This document shows positions 25,531-34,532 of a stretch of 64,000 nucleotides of DNA, piece by piece; position 1 is the stretch's first letter, and every line of letters begins with the position of its first letter. This DNA is from an uncultured Oscillospiraceae bacterium (lineage in GTDB: Bacteria; Bacillota; Clostridia; Oscillospirales; Acutalibacteraceae), in contig UQLR01000004.1 in NCBI GenBank assembly GCA_900541975.1, positions 62,001-126,000 of the forward strand. The letters are read 5' to 3'. A program made the position numbers and the translations under genes. The notes beneath the pieces are model-generated. The model did no database searches. It was given only the letters and a program-made list of their open reading frames with translations, and had not been told where the DNA came from.

Positions 25531-26976
25531 ATGGAATCCATTTGGAGCAAACATACCAAAATTTCTTCTCGCCCCCCGTTGACAAAAAATATCCGCACGC
25601 AGGCTGCTGTAATTGGCGGCGGCCTTACCGGCGTTTTACTCGCCCATCATTTGGAAAAACATGGCATGGAAACGGTTATTTTAGAAGCAGACCGGATCGG
25701 ACAGGGACAAACCAGAAATACAACTGCAAAAATCACAATACAGCATGGCCTGCTCTATTCACGGCTTGCCGCGCAGCTTGGAATACAACAGGCCAGACAA
25801 TATGCAGACGCTGGTCAGCAGGCCATTGCCGCTTATCGCACAATAATCAAAGAAAAACAGATTGAATGCGGGTTTCAGGACGCTCCTGCATATCTTTATA
25901 CACTAAAAGATGCGCAGGCACTAAAAAAGGAAGCAATCTGCGCGCAAAAGCTAGGGATTGATGCTGTATTTACCGACCAGACAGAACTGCCCTTTGCCGT
26001 TGCCGGCGCTGTAAAATTTGAAAAGCAGGCGCAATTTGACCCGCTTGCATTTTTAAACGTTGTTGCACAGCCGCTTTGTATTTTTGAAAAGACAAGGGTA
26101 GTAGAGGTTTCCGGCGATCATATCCGTACCGAAAGCGCAACGGTAAAGGCAGACCACATTATTTTTGCCTGCCATTACCCCTTTATCAATATACCAGGCT
26201 ATTATTTCATGCGTATGCATCAGGAAAGGAGCTATGTGCTGGCGTTACAAAACGCCCCTTCTCTGCAGGGAATGTATTTAGGCGTCGACAGCGATCATGC
26301 CTGGTCGCTTCGCAGCGCGGGAGATCTGCTTTTATTGGGAGGAGGAAAACACCGTACCGGGGAGAATAAAAACGGCGGGCAATACCAAACACTGCTTCAA
26401 AAGGCTGCTGCGCTTTTTCCGGGAAGCACGCCATATCTGCAGTGGTCCGCACAGGACTGTATGACGCTGGACGGCCTTCCCTATATCGGCCGCTTTTCTC
26501 CTTCCCGGCCTAACTGGTATGTAGCTACAGGCTACCAAAAGTGGGGGATGACAAACGCTATGGCGGCGGCTATTCTCTTATGCAGCCTGATTACAGAACA
26601 GCCACTCCCCCAAGCGGCGCTTTTTTCCCCGCGGCGCTTTACACCGCGCGCGTCTGCAAAAAACTTTTTAAACGAAGGCGCACATGCAATAAAAGGCCTT
26701 TCCCGCCAGTTCTTTACAACGCCACGCACAAAATCCCAGGAGATTTTGCCCGGACGCGGCGGTATTGTGCAACATCAAGAAAAAAAAAGAGGGGTATACA
26801 AGACAAACGACGGAAAAATGGTATCTGTTTCCACACGTTGCCCCCATTTGGGCTGTCAGCTGGAATGGAACCCCGAAGAAAAAAGTTGGGATTGTCCATG
26901 CCACGGTTCCCGGTTTGATTATATCGGTCGCCTGCAAGACGGCCCCGCACAGGAGGATCTTTCAAATGAAGAGTAA
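25531..26976 (+). CDS. FAD-dependent oxidoreductase with C-terminal Rieske [2Fe-2S] domain
   Basis: A 481-residue enzyme of the D-amino-acid-oxidase fold (about 1-380) fused to a Rieske domain (about 395-475), the layout of Bacillus YhfW. The FAD loop is AAVIGGGLTGVLLAHHLEKHG near 26-46, with EADRIGQGQTRNTTAKIT after it; the Rieske ligands are CPHLGCQ and CPCHGSRFD near 432-454. It would pass electrons between the flavin and an unknown partner. Substrate unknown. ATG 25531 follows AGAGGTG. The 3' end overlaps the next gene by eleven bases, so the two are translationally coupled. Confidence 0.9.
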   Translation: MESIWSKHTKISSRPPLTKNIRTQAAVIGGGLTGVLLAHHLEKHGMETVILEADRIGQGQTRNTTAKITIQHGLLYSRLAAQLGIQQARQYADAGQQAIAAYRTIIKEKQIECGFQDAPAYLYTLKDAQALKKEAICAQKLGIDAVFTDQTELPFAVAGAVKFEKQAQFDPLAFLNVVAQPLCIFEKTRVVEVSGDHIRTESATVKADHIIFACHYPFINIPGYYFMRMHQERSYVLALQNAPSLQGMYLGVDSDHAWSLRSAGDLLLLGGGKHRTGENKNGGQYQTLLQKAAALFPGSTPYLQWSAQDCMTLDGLPYIGRFSPSRPNWYVATGYQKWGMTNAMAAAILLCSLITEQPLPQAALFSPRRFTPRASAKNFLNEGAHAIKGLSRQFFTTPRTKSQEILPGRGGIVQHQEKKRGVYKTNDGKMVSVSTRCPHLGCQLEWNPEEKSWDCPCHGSRFDYIGRLQDGPAQEDLSNEE

Positions 26977-27847
26977 AAACTGCTTGACAAAACCATGCCG
27001 CTTTGAGGGGCTGTACTTCAAGCAACAGGGGCAACATGGCGCTGTTGCTTTTATCCCGGCCTTGCATACGGACAAAAAAGGAAAGCAAAGTGCAACCCTG
27101 CAGATTCTTACAGACACTGGTTCCTACCTTACAACGTTTCCGCCGGAAGCCTATATCGCTTATAACGGCAACCGTACAATCCGTCTTGAAAACTGCATAT
27201 TTTCCCCGCGCGGATGCAAATTGGACTTAAACGCAGATGGTATTACTGCCAAAGGCGTTTTACGTTATGGCAAAAGTACGCTGCCAGACTACGATATCAT
27301 GGGGATATTTTGCCTTATGCCGGCACTGCAATGCCGGCATGGCATATTCAGTCTGTACCACCGGGTAAACGGGAACGTTACAATTAACGGAAAAGAGTAT
27401 GTATTCCATAACGGTACAGGTTATATAGAGGGCGACCGCGGCAGATCTTTTCCGCGTCGGTATATATGGACACAATGCAATCAAAATGAGGACTGTGTTA
27501 CACTGGCTGTTGCAGACGTGCCGGTTGGTCCAACAACTTTTACCGGCTGTATTGCCATTGTATTAACAGGCGGCCGGCAATACCGCCTTGCCACCTATTG
27601 CGGCGCAAAGGTGCTGCATGTTAGCAGCCATTCTGTACTAATCCGCCAGGGTCCTCTTCTTTTGGAAGCCCGTCTTCTGCAGCAAACCCCTCAGCCGCTT
27701 TATGCACCGCAAAGCGGCTGTATGAACCGTATTATACATGAAAGTCTTTCCAGCATGGTACGGTACAGCCTGCTGAAAGACGGAAAACCCCTGCTGTGTT
27801 TTACAAGCAAAACCGCAAGCTTTGAAAACGCATGGAATACGGTTTAA
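26966..27847 (+). CDS. Tocopherol-cyclase-like protein
   Basis: A 293-residue protein that resembles the tocopherol cyclase family found, without known function, in anaerobic Firmicutes. Landmarks are FEGLYFKQQ near 13, GNVTINGKEYVFHNGTGYIEGDRGRSFP near 133-160, and RYIWTQCNQNED, which are conserved in the C-terminal half of the family. The start ATG 26966 has AGGAGG eight bases upstream and lies inside the end of the Rieske gene; frames reaching further upstream are ignored. Bacteria of this kind do not make tocopherol, so the substrate is probably another lipid or quinone-like molecule handled together with the Rieske enzyme. Confidence 0.75.
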   Translation: MKSKNCLTKPCRFEGLYFKQQGQHGAVAFIPALHTDKKGKQSATLQILTDTGSYLTTFPPEAYIAYNGNRTIRLENCIFSPRGCKLDLNADGITAKGVLRYGKSTLPDYDIMGIFCLMPALQCRHGIFSLYHRVNGNVTINGKEYVFHNGTGYIEGDRGRSFPRRYIWTQCNQNEDCVTLAVADVPVGPTTFTGCIAIVLTGGRQYRLATYCGAKVLHVSSHSVLIRQGPLLLEARLLQQTPQPLYAPQSGCMNRIIHESLSSMVRYSLLKDGKPLLCFTSKTASFENAWNTV

Positions 27848-27942
27848 TGGTGTGTAAAAACAAATTGCCAACTATTTCTCTTGTTTTTAAGCTTTATCAA
27901 ATTAAAAATTTGCCGCTTATATCATTCTTTTGTTTTCCACAG

Positions 27943-27982
27943 AAAGAACCGCAGGCCATTGTACAATCGCCTGCGGTTCTTT
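27943..27982 (+). terminator. Terminator after the tocopherol-cyclase-like gene
   Basis: AAAGAACCGCAGGC (27943-27956) pairs perfectly with GCCTGCGGTTCTTT (27969-27982). The A-rich and T-rich ends suggest use in both directions, also for the C39 gene. Confidence 0.8.
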
Positions 27983-28067
27983 GTAATGCATTCAGTTTGA
28001 TCAAAGCAATATACCAATAGTATCTTTTAACTTCATGTTGGTATTCTTCCCAGACAAGCGTTGCTGG

Positions 28068-28910
28068 TTATTGCAAAATTACGCATTGATTGGAACGGGA
28101 AGCGAACACCTCTTCAAATTGCTCTTTGTCGTACACCATCAGTCCGGAGAGCGGGTCGGCAATTGTGACCGTATCCTCCGTGTAGCCAATCAAAACTGCT
28201 CCATGATCGTTTGTACTCCAGTCCACATATACGCCGCTTTCTGTATACCACATTCCTGTGGGAGCGTATCTATCCTGCATATCAATGGTAACCCATACAA
28301 GGACCGGCGTATCCTCTTTGACAAGTTGGTACAACTCTTCCGGCGATGCGCCTGTCATATCCACAGCCTGCATGGAACTGCCGCAATCGCTAAAATACCC
28401 ATTTGCAGCCGTTATAATTGCCCCCGTTCCGCAGACATATCCCCCTGCAGTCGTAGGGTCTCCAATAAAATATTTATTCAGGTCATTCCCATACAATGTG
28501 CCGTCATCCCCGTAATAAAGGTTAAGGAACTCCGTTGGCAGATAGGAAGTCGCCATTGTGACCTTGTCCACATCAAAACCATAAGCATGCAGCATCATGG
28601 TCAAAGCCGTAATTTCACAACCCGTAGGCAGCTCCGGCAATTGCAGTAACACAGGAAAATCTTCAATTATATATTCATTCTGAGAAGTAGCAGGCTCGGT
28701 ATAATCCGCCACATCTTCAGACGCAATTTCAGACTCCTCATTTTCTGAAATGGTCTTCGATTCTGCAACGTCCACTGAGCCTGCGGCAGAATCTGCCGCA
28801 TCAGGCGACAGCGTAGAATTTCCGGCGCTGCAGGCTGCTAAAGCAGCACATAGCACGCAAAGAAGCAGCGGCAAAAATACCCGCCTGTCTTTTTTGAATC
28901 CCTTATTCAT
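28068..28910 (-). CDS. C39-like peptidase lipoprotein
   Basis: A 280-residue lipoprotein whose signal peptide ends in LCAALAAC, lipidated cysteine near residue 24. After a Ser/Ala/Glu-rich spacer, residues about 90-275 form a papain-like C39 domain: catalytic Cys in LPTGCEITALTMML, His in STNDHGAVLIGY and Asp in VTIADPLSG. Such proteins are common on Clostridia surfaces; some trim peptides, many have unknown targets. ATG 28910 follows CGGAGGT by eight bases; a frame extending to 29105 has no support. It lies 212 bases after galU on the same strand. Confidence 0.85.
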   Translation of the reverse strand: MNKGFKKDRRVFLPLLLCVLCAALAACSAGNSTLSPDAADSAAGSVDVAESKTISENEESEIASEDVADYTEPATSQNEYIIEDFPVLLQLPELPTGCEITALTMMLHAYGFDVDKVTMATSYLPTEFLNLYYGDDGTLYGNDLNKYFIGDPTTAGGYVCGTGAIITAANGYFSDCGSSMQAVDMTGASPEELYQLVKEDTPVLVWVTIDMQDRYAPTGMWYTESGVYVDWSTNDHGAVLIGYTEDTVTIADPLSGLMVYDKEQFEEVFASRSNQCVILQ

Positions 28911-29122
28911 CAACACCAACCTCCGGTATATGCTTCCATCGTCAAAGCAAGTCCTCCCGGTGGACTTTATTGCTGCACTCTTGCGGATTTCGCCCACGCA
29001 ATCAAAGCGCTTGTCTAAAAGGGCGCGCCTCATGCTTATAAAAGCTGTAACCGGCTCTTTGAAAGATTTCTCCATCGCGCGTCCGACAGCAGGCTGCCGG
29101 TTCACAAAATCCCTTTTGGCAG

Positions 29123-29992
29123 TTACAGCGTCTTTACAATTTCCTTTAAATACGTTTTAAACCCGTCTTTTACCTCTGCATGTTGCAGGGCAATTTCTAC
29201 AGAAGCCTGTAAAATGCCCAGCTTATTTCCCATATCATAGCGTTTGCCCACAAAGTCAACAGCTGTCATCCCCTGTGTAACCGCCAGCGTTCGCATGGCG
29301 TCGGTAAGCTGGATTTCGCCACCCACTCCCGGCGGCGTATTGTCAAGAATATCAAAAATTTCCGGCGGAAGTATGCATCTGCCCAGAATGGAATACAGCG
29401 ACATAACATGCTCTGGATCCGGCTTTTCAATCATGTCTGTACATTTAAAAATGTTCTCACGCAAATGTTGCAATTGTAAAGAGCTGTACTTGTGAATGTC
29501 TTCCCTGGCTACCTGTTTTACGCCAAGCACGCCCAGTCCGTATTCTTCATACGCACGCATCAACTGCCCGCACGCCGGTTGATCGCCGATGATAACGTCG
29601 TCTCCATATAAAACGGCAAACGGCTCTCCTGCCACAAACGAGCGCGCACGGCTGATCGCATGCCCCAGGCCCTTTGTTTCGCGCTGACGGACAAAAAAAA
29701 TGTTTGCAAGGTGCGTGATATCTGTAATTTCTTCTAAAACAGCTGTTTTCCCGGATTTCTGTAAATTGTCTTCCAGTTCCGGAACTCTGTCAAAGTGGTC
29801 CTCAATCAGCCCCTTGCCCCGGTTGGTAATAATTAAAATATCTGTTATGCCGGAACGAACCGCTTCTTCTACAATGTATTGGATTGCAGGCTTGTCCACA
29901 ATAGGGAACATTTCTTTGGGCATAGACTTTGTTGCAGGCAGCACTCTTGTACCAAGACCTGCCGCGGGGATAACGGCCTTCGTGATTTTCAT
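29123..29992 (-). CDS. galU: UTP-glucose-1-phosphate uridylyltransferase
   Basis: GalU makes UDP-glucose for cell-wall polymers, glycolipids and galactose use. The 289-residue protein shows AVIPAAGLGTRVLPATKSMPKEM at the N-terminus (nucleotide binding), FPIVDKPAIQYIVEEA, LYGDDVIIGD near 135, IEKPDPEHVMS and GEIQLTDAMR. GAGGAG lies ten bases before the ATG. It is 28 bases downstream of the RING-type gene on the same strand and may share its promoter at 31061-31089. Confidence 0.95.
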   Translation of the reverse strand: MKITKAVIPAAGLGTRVLPATKSMPKEMFPIVDKPAIQYIVEEAVRSGITDILIITNRGKGLIEDHFDRVPELEDNLQKSGKTAVLEEITDITHLANIFFVRQRETKGLGHAISRARSFVAGEPFAVLYGDDVIIGDQPACGQLMRAYEEYGLGVLGVKQVAREDIHKYSSLQLQHLRENIFKCTDMIEKPDPEHVMSLYSILGRCILPPEIFDILDNTPPGVGGEIQLTDAMRTLAVTQGMTAVDFVGKRYDMGNKLGILQASVEIALQHAEVKDGFKTYLKEIVKTL

Positions 29993-30020
29993 AAGCTCTC
30001 TCTCCTCAAATCTTCTTTGT

Positions 30021-31013
30021 TCAGACGGGATACATTATACCCGCAGACAGATAAACGATTAGCATATTCATAATAATATAGGAAAAAAGCAGCACCATGG
30101 CAAGTACTGTATTTACACCACCCTTTTGCTGCAGTGCTTCCGCTACAGAAGCGCCCGGCCTTGAAACACTTTTTTCCGCTTTTACTTTTTTGATACAATG
30201 CTTATAATACAGCTTATTGCCAAGAATGCCGCAAATAATCATAAGGATAAACCGCAGCAGGTTCAAAACCGGCGACAGCAAAAACAGAAACATCTGGTCT
30301 GCCGGCAGGGTAAACGAAGCTTGCACAATTGCAAAAGGCGACGTACTGTTAACCGCCTGCGCAAGGCTTTCATAAATTTGTGCAAAATGGTTGAAATACA
30401 GAGACGAGAAAATTGTTGTAAGCGCAAAAATAGCTGTAACAATTGCACCTACCACATATTGCTTACGGTACAGCAGCCAACCGCCTGAAAAGAAAAACGC
30501 CGAAAGATTAAAGCGGCCGGAACCAAACATCTTAATTCTTTGAAACACGGACATATAATAAGGCGTGTTAACCTTTATATACGCCGCCAACTCCCCCGCG
30601 TTTACATTGTCTGCAAACTCCTCTTCTGGATTAACGCCCGCCATTGGGTCAAACATATTTTGCATCCCCGGTATTCCCGGCCCAAAGGGAACGCCTTGGG
30701 ACTGCTGGCCAGGGTGTTGTCCGCTCTGCTCTGTTAAAGGTGTACCGCAACGGCTGCAAAAAAGAGCCTGCTTATTATTTTTGAATCCACACCGCGCACA
30801 TGCAACCGTTTGTGTGTCTTCCTCTTGCGCGCCGGATGTTTTTGATTCGCCCCAAGTGTAGCCCTTACCATGTTTGGCGGCGTTTGCGCAACTGCCGTTT
30901 TGCGCATAGCAGGCCCGATGATGCGGCGTACCGCATTCGGGACAAACCACAACGTCTTCGCCACTTTGAAATTTTTCATGACAGACAGGACAAGTATAAC
31001 CAGTATAATCCAT
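30021..31013 (-). CDS. Prokaryotic RING-finger, zinc-ribbon and DUF2628-like membrane protein
   Basis: A 330-residue protein. Residues 7-45 (CPVCHEKF...CPECGTPHHRACY...C) form a prokaryotic RING-type zinc finger; residues about 75-95 (CARCGFKNNKQALFCSRCGTPL) a second zinc ribbon. A Gly/Pro/Met-rich linker follows, then the region FNLSAFFFSGGWLLYRKQY near 170, typical of DUF2628-like proteins, and about four membrane helices up to the C-terminus. The zinc modules would face the cytoplasm. Proteins of this plan occur widely in gut Clostridia without known function. A well-formed promoter lies just upstream. No ubiquitin-like partner is seen nearby. Confidence 0.82.
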   Translation of the reverse strand: MDYTGYTCPVCHEKFQSGEDVVVCPECGTPHHRACYAQNGSCANAAKHGKGYTWGESKTSGAQEEDTQTVACARCGFKNNKQALFCSRCGTPLTEQSGQHPGQQSQGVPFGPGIPGMQNMFDPMAGVNPEEEFADNVNAGELAAYIKVNTPYYMSVFQRIKMFGSGRFNLSAFFFSGGWLLYRKQYVVGAIVTAIFALTTIFSSLYFNHFAQIYESLAQAVNSTSPFAIVQASFTLPADQMFLFLLSPVLNLLRFILMIICGILGNKLYYKHCIKKVKAEKSVSRPGASVAEALQQKGGVNTVLAMVLLFSYIIMNMLIVYLSAGIMYPV

Positions 31014-31060
31014 TACGTAAATCCCCTTTCCATACAGGGAGTTTGTTCATTATCCAGAAT

Positions 31061-31089
31061 ATTATAACAAATTCGCCGCAAAACTGCAA
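31061..31089 (-). promoter_or_regulatory. Sigma-A-type promoter for the RING-type gene and galU
   Basis: On the minus strand TTGCAG (31089-31084), a 17-base spacer, and a perfect TATAAT (31066-31061), about 50 bases before the start at 31013. Confidence 0.75.
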
Positions 31090-31116
31090 TATGAAGATCG
31101 CTTGTTCTGAAAGCGG

Positions 31117-31815
31117 TTAAAGCAGTGCCTGCAATTTTTGCAGAACGTTTTGCTCCAGCTGTGGTGTATCTGCAAGAGGAAAGGAAATGCCGAGCGCGTT
31201 ATACTTTTCTATGCATAGATTTTGAAACGGCAAAAGCTCTACCTTTTTTACACAGGTATAGTCTGAAAGCGCTGCTTTCAACTCAATAATGTCCCGTTGC
31301 GCATCGTTATAACCGGGAACAACCACATGGCGTATCCAGACAGGAACCGCCTTCTTCTGCAGCTTTTTCAAAAAAAACATTGTCTGTACAAAACTTCCTC
31401 CGCACAGCTCCCGGTAAGCCGATTCTGACAGTGCTTTCATATCCAACAGACACAAATCGCAAACGGAAAGCAGGTCGTCTATACGTTCGTTCCATATACA
31501 GCCGGATGTGTCAAGTGCAGTATGGATTCCGTTTTCTTTACAGGCTTTAAAAAATTCCGTTACAAAACCTGCCTGTAAAAGCGGTTCTCCGCCCGAAACG
31601 GTAACACCTCCATCACAACCAAAATAGGGTCTGCAACGCAGCACACGCTTTAAAAGATTTTCTACAGATATACGCGTCCCCGTTTTCATCTTCCATGTAT
31701 CGGGATTATGGCAATATTGGCAACGCAACGGACAGCCCTGCAGAAAAATAACGCAGCGCACGCCCGGTCCGTCAAGCGTACCGAGCGTTTGTATTGAATG
31801 AATATATCCGGTCAT
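31117..31815 (-). CDS. pflA: Pyruvate formate-lyase activating enzyme
   Basis: A 232-residue radical SAM enzyme that installs the glycyl radical on PflB. The cluster motif is LQGCPLRCQYCHNPDTW (Cys at about 29, 33 and 36), preceded by GPGVRCVIF. GGVTVSGGEPLLQAGF near 73 and CLLDMKA near 135 are family landmarks. Length matches known activases. It lies 16 bases after pflB, the standard arrangement, and would be co-regulated by the riboswitch upstream of pflB. Confidence 0.95.
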   Translation of the reverse strand: MTGYIHSIQTLGTLDGPGVRCVIFLQGCPLRCQYCHNPDTWKMKTGTRISVENLLKRVLRCRPYFGCDGGVTVSGGEPLLQAGFVTEFFKACKENGIHTALDTSGCIWNERIDDLLSVCDLCLLDMKALSESAYRELCGGSFVQTMFFLKKLQKKAVPVWIRHVVVPGYNDAQRDIIELKAALSDYTCVKKVELLPFQNLCIEKYNALGISFPLADTPQLEQNVLQKLQALL

Positions 31816-31831
31816 GATCCTTCCCCTTGTT

Positions 31832-34060
31832 TTAAACCGACGTATGGAATGTCCTGCTGATTACCTCGCGCTGCTGTTCCTTTGACAGCTTATGGAAATT
31901 TACTGCATAGCCGGAAACACGAATTGTCAAATTGGGGTACATTTGCGGGTCTTCGTATGCAGCGACCAGCTTTTCCCTGTCCAGAATATTGACATTGATA
32001 TGGTGCGCGCCTTTTGAAAAATAACCGTCAAGTATGTTGACAAGGTTATGGACGCGCTCCTGCTCCGTTCTTCCAAGCGTAGACGGCGTAATAGAGAAAG
32101 TATTGGAGATACCGTCGCGGCAGCAGTCATATGGCAATTTTGCTACGGAGTTGAGCGAGGCAATCGCACCGTTTTCTTCCCGATTGTGCATGGGATTGGC
32201 CCCCGGAGCAAATGGCTCTCCTTTTTTTCTTCCGTCCGGTGTAGAGGCGGTTTTCTTTCCATATACAACATTCGAAGTAATGGTAAGCACGGAAAGCGTA
32301 TGCTCGGCGCCGCGATAAGCCGGCGTTTTTTTCAGCTCCTCGTACATTTTTTGAAGCTGCACAACGGCAATCCCGTCAACACGGTCGTCGTCATTTCCAA
32401 ATTTGGGGAACGCGCCTTCACAAATAAAGTCTGTGATAAAGCCTTGTTCGTCGCGCACCGCTTTTATTTTTGCGTATTTGATTGCGCTCAACGAATCCGC
32501 CAAAACGGAAAGCCCCGCTACGCCAAAAGCCATAAAGCGGTGTACGTCTGTATCGTGCAGCGCCATTTGTATTTTTTCATAGGCATATTTATCATGCATA
32601 TAGTGTATGACATTCATCGTATTTACATACAGCGCACACAACCATTTTCTGTAACGGTCAAAGCGTGCAATCACTTCGTCATACTCTAAAATATCCTTTT
32701 CGTAGGGCTTCTCCTGTGGGCCAATCCGTAGCCCGCTTAAGGTGTCGTATCCGCCGTTTAAGGCAAGCCCCAAAAGCTTTGGCAGGTTGCAACGCGCCCC
32801 AAAAAACTGCATTTGCTTGCCAATTTGCATAGCGGAAACGCAGCAGGCAATACCGTAATCGTCTCCATAAACAGGACGCATAAGATCGTCGTTTTCATAC
32901 TGGATGGAATCTGTATCGGCAGATGTCTTTGCACAATACTTTTTGAATGCTTCCGGCAGCTCTTTCGACCACAGTACGGTAAGATTTGGCTCCGGCGAGG
33001 GGCCCATTGTATAAAGCGTATTTAAAAAACGGTATGTACTTTTGGTCACAAGCGTTCTGTTGTCGCACCCCATACCACCCAGACTCTCTGTAATCCACAT
33101 TGGGTCGCCCCCAAACAGCTCGTTGTATTCGGGCGTGCGAAGATGGCGCGCCATACGCAGTTTCATGACAAAATCATCTATCAGCTCCTGCGCTGCTTCT
33201 TCCGTTAAAAGACCCGCCTGCATATCTCTTTCCATATAAATATCAAAAAATGTGCTAACCCTTCCCAAAGACATGGCCGCGCCGTTTTGCTCCTTAATAG
33301 ACGCCAGATACGCAAAATAGGTCCACTGCACGGCCTCTTTTGCATTTTGGGCTGGAGTGCCGATATCAAACCCATACATTTGCGCCATGGTTTTCAATTT
33401 TTCCAGAAAAGAAATCTGGCGGTAAAGCTCTTCGCTGAGCTGAATGCTTTCCGCATTCATAATCCCCGCCCCAATCTGTTCTTTATCGCGCTTTTTGCCT
33501 TCAATCAGCAGATCTACACCATAAAGCGCCACTCTTCGATAGTCGCCTATAATTCTACCTCTGCCATATGCATCCGGCAGTCCGGTAATTACACCAATTT
33601 TCCTTGCACGGCGCATTTCATCCGTATAGACCCTGAAAACGCCGTCGTTATGCGTGGTTCTGAAGGCAAATTCCTTTTCTATTTCATCCGACAGCTTGTA
33701 GCCGTAATTTTCACACGCCTGCCTTGCCATGCGGATCCCTCCAAAGGGATTTACCCCGCGTTTTAAAGGCATATCTGTCTGCAGCCCTACGATCAGCTCT
33801 TTTTCTTTATCCAGATACCCGGGCGCATAATGCGTAAGGGAAGACACGGTTGTGACGTCGATATCCAGCACGCCGCCGCGCGCGCGCTCCGCTTCAAAGA
33901 GGCCCTTTAAATTTTGGTACAGCTGTTTTGTGCGCTGTGTGGGGCCGCACAGAAAATCCGCCCCGCCTTCATACGGCGTATAGTTTTTCTGAATAAAATC
34001 ACGTACGTCGATCTCTTTTACCCAGTTTCCCTGCTGAAAGCCTTTCCATTGTGCATACAT
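31832..34060 (-). CDS. pflB: Formate C-acetyltransferase (pyruvate formate-lyase)
   Basis: PflB splits pyruvate with CoA into acetyl-CoA and formate under anaerobic conditions. The 742-residue length is normal. The active-site cysteine pair is in [10 protein letters not shown] near residue 412, and the glycyl-radical site is RVSGYAVNF near the C-terminus. AAAGGAGG precedes the ATG. pflA follows. A ZTP (pfl-motif) riboswitch and its terminator lie in the leader, so expression should rise when 10-formyl-tetrahydrofolate is short, consistent with formate feeding the one-carbon pool. Confidence 0.97.
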   Translation of the reverse strand: MYAQWKGFQQGNWVKEIDVRDFIQKNYTPYEGGADFLCGPTQRTKQLYQNLKGLFEAERARGGVLDIDVTTVSSLTHYAPGYLDKEKELIVGLQTDMPLKRGVNPFGGIRMARQACENYGYKLSDEIEKEFAFRTTHNDGVFRVYTDEMRRARKIGVITGLPDAYGRGRIIGDYRRVALYGVDLLIEGKKRDKEQIGAGIMNAESIQLSEELYRQISFLEKLKTMAQMYGFDIGTPAQNAKEAVQWTYFAYLASIKEQNGAAMSLGRVSTFFDIYMERDMQAGLLTEEAAQELIDDFVMKLRMARHLRTPEYNELFGGDPMWITESLGGMGCDNRTLVTKSTYRFLNTLYTMGPSPEPNLTVLWSKELPEAFKKYCAKTSADTDSIQYENDDLMRPVYGDDYGIACCVSAMQIGKQMQFFGARCNLPKLLGLALNGGYDTLSGLRIGPQEKPYEKDILEYDEVIARFDRYRKWLCALYVNTMNVIHYMHDKYAYEKIQMALHDTDVHRFMAFGVAGLSVLADSLSAIKYAKIKAVRDEQGFITDFICEGAFPKFGNDDDRVDGIAVVQLQKMYEELKKTPAYRGAEHTLSVLTITSNVVYGKKTASTPDGRKKGEPFAPGANPMHNREENGAIASLNSVAKLPYDCCRDGISNTFSITPSTLGRTEQERVHNLVNILDGYFSKGAHHINVNILDREKLVAAYEDPQMYPNLTIRVSGYAVNFHKLSKEQQREVISRTFHTSV

Positions 34061-34140
34061 ATAGCAATTCCTCCTTTAAAAAGCGGCTGTATTTTTTCAT
34101 GACCACCCGGGCAATCTTTTTTATTTTTCTCTTTTACTTT

Positions 34141-34252
34141 AAAAAGAAAAAGGCAATCCCAGCAAAACAGGACTGCCCAGACGGTCGGCTTACACGGCTT
34201 TATACGCCACTGTGGTGCTCCACAATTACCCGTCAGGCATATAAAGTCCTTA
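34141..34252 (-). promoter_or_regulatory. ZTP (pfl-motif) riboswitch with overlapping terminator, upstream of pflB
   Basis: Read on the minus strand from 34252: AGGACT, then GCCTGACGGG, a TGTGG/CCACA hairpin, a GGC/GCC hairpin, and the motif core GCCGACCGTCTGGGCA (34191-34176), which matches the 3' consensus of the pfl/ZTP motif. GACGG can pair with CCGTC. AGGACT (34250-34245) can pair with AGTCCT (34174-34169). The same GGCAGTCC also forms a terminator stem with GGGATTGCC (34160-34152), followed by TTTTTCTTTTT, giving a clear on/off switch: ligand binding holds AGTCC in the aptamer and lets transcription reach pflB-pflA. Confidence 0.85.
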
Positions 34253-34532
34253 TTCAGTTTAACGCGCATAAAGAATTTATACAGTTGCAATTGCAACAAA
34301 ATATAATTTTGCACAACCAAACCCATAAATTATAGGTCCATTGTAGCACAGATCGTTTGCTTTTTCTATATGAAACACAAAATCTTGTAAAATTGTAGAG
34401 TTTTCTAATTTACACATACAAAATATAGACAATTTTGGTCATTGGTAGGCATACTTTTTAAGAAGCGGACAAAAAACACAAAGGAATACATAAGCACCTA
34501 GATTTTATCTGCCAAATTTGCCGTTTCCGGTT
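34253..34532. other. A+T-rich region between the pfl riboswitch and the Sfp-type gene
   Basis: This likely holds the pfl promoter. On the minus strand TATAAT occurs at about 34334-34329 and TACAAT just upstream, but neither has a convincing -35 at proper distance. No coding sequence or strong hairpin is seen. Confidence 0.4.

Noticed and set aside
26765..26965. Upstream extension of the tocopherol-cyclase-like gene
   Set aside because: It overlaps the Rieske domain in another frame; the ATG at 26966 has a strong ribosome site.
28035..28649. 204-codon plus-strand frame opposite the C39 gene
   Set aside because: It is the antisense of a clear lipoprotein peptidase with intact catalytic residues.
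32048..32689. 213-codon plus-strand frame opposite pflB
   Set aside because: Antisense of the well-conserved C-terminal part of pyruvate formate-lyase.
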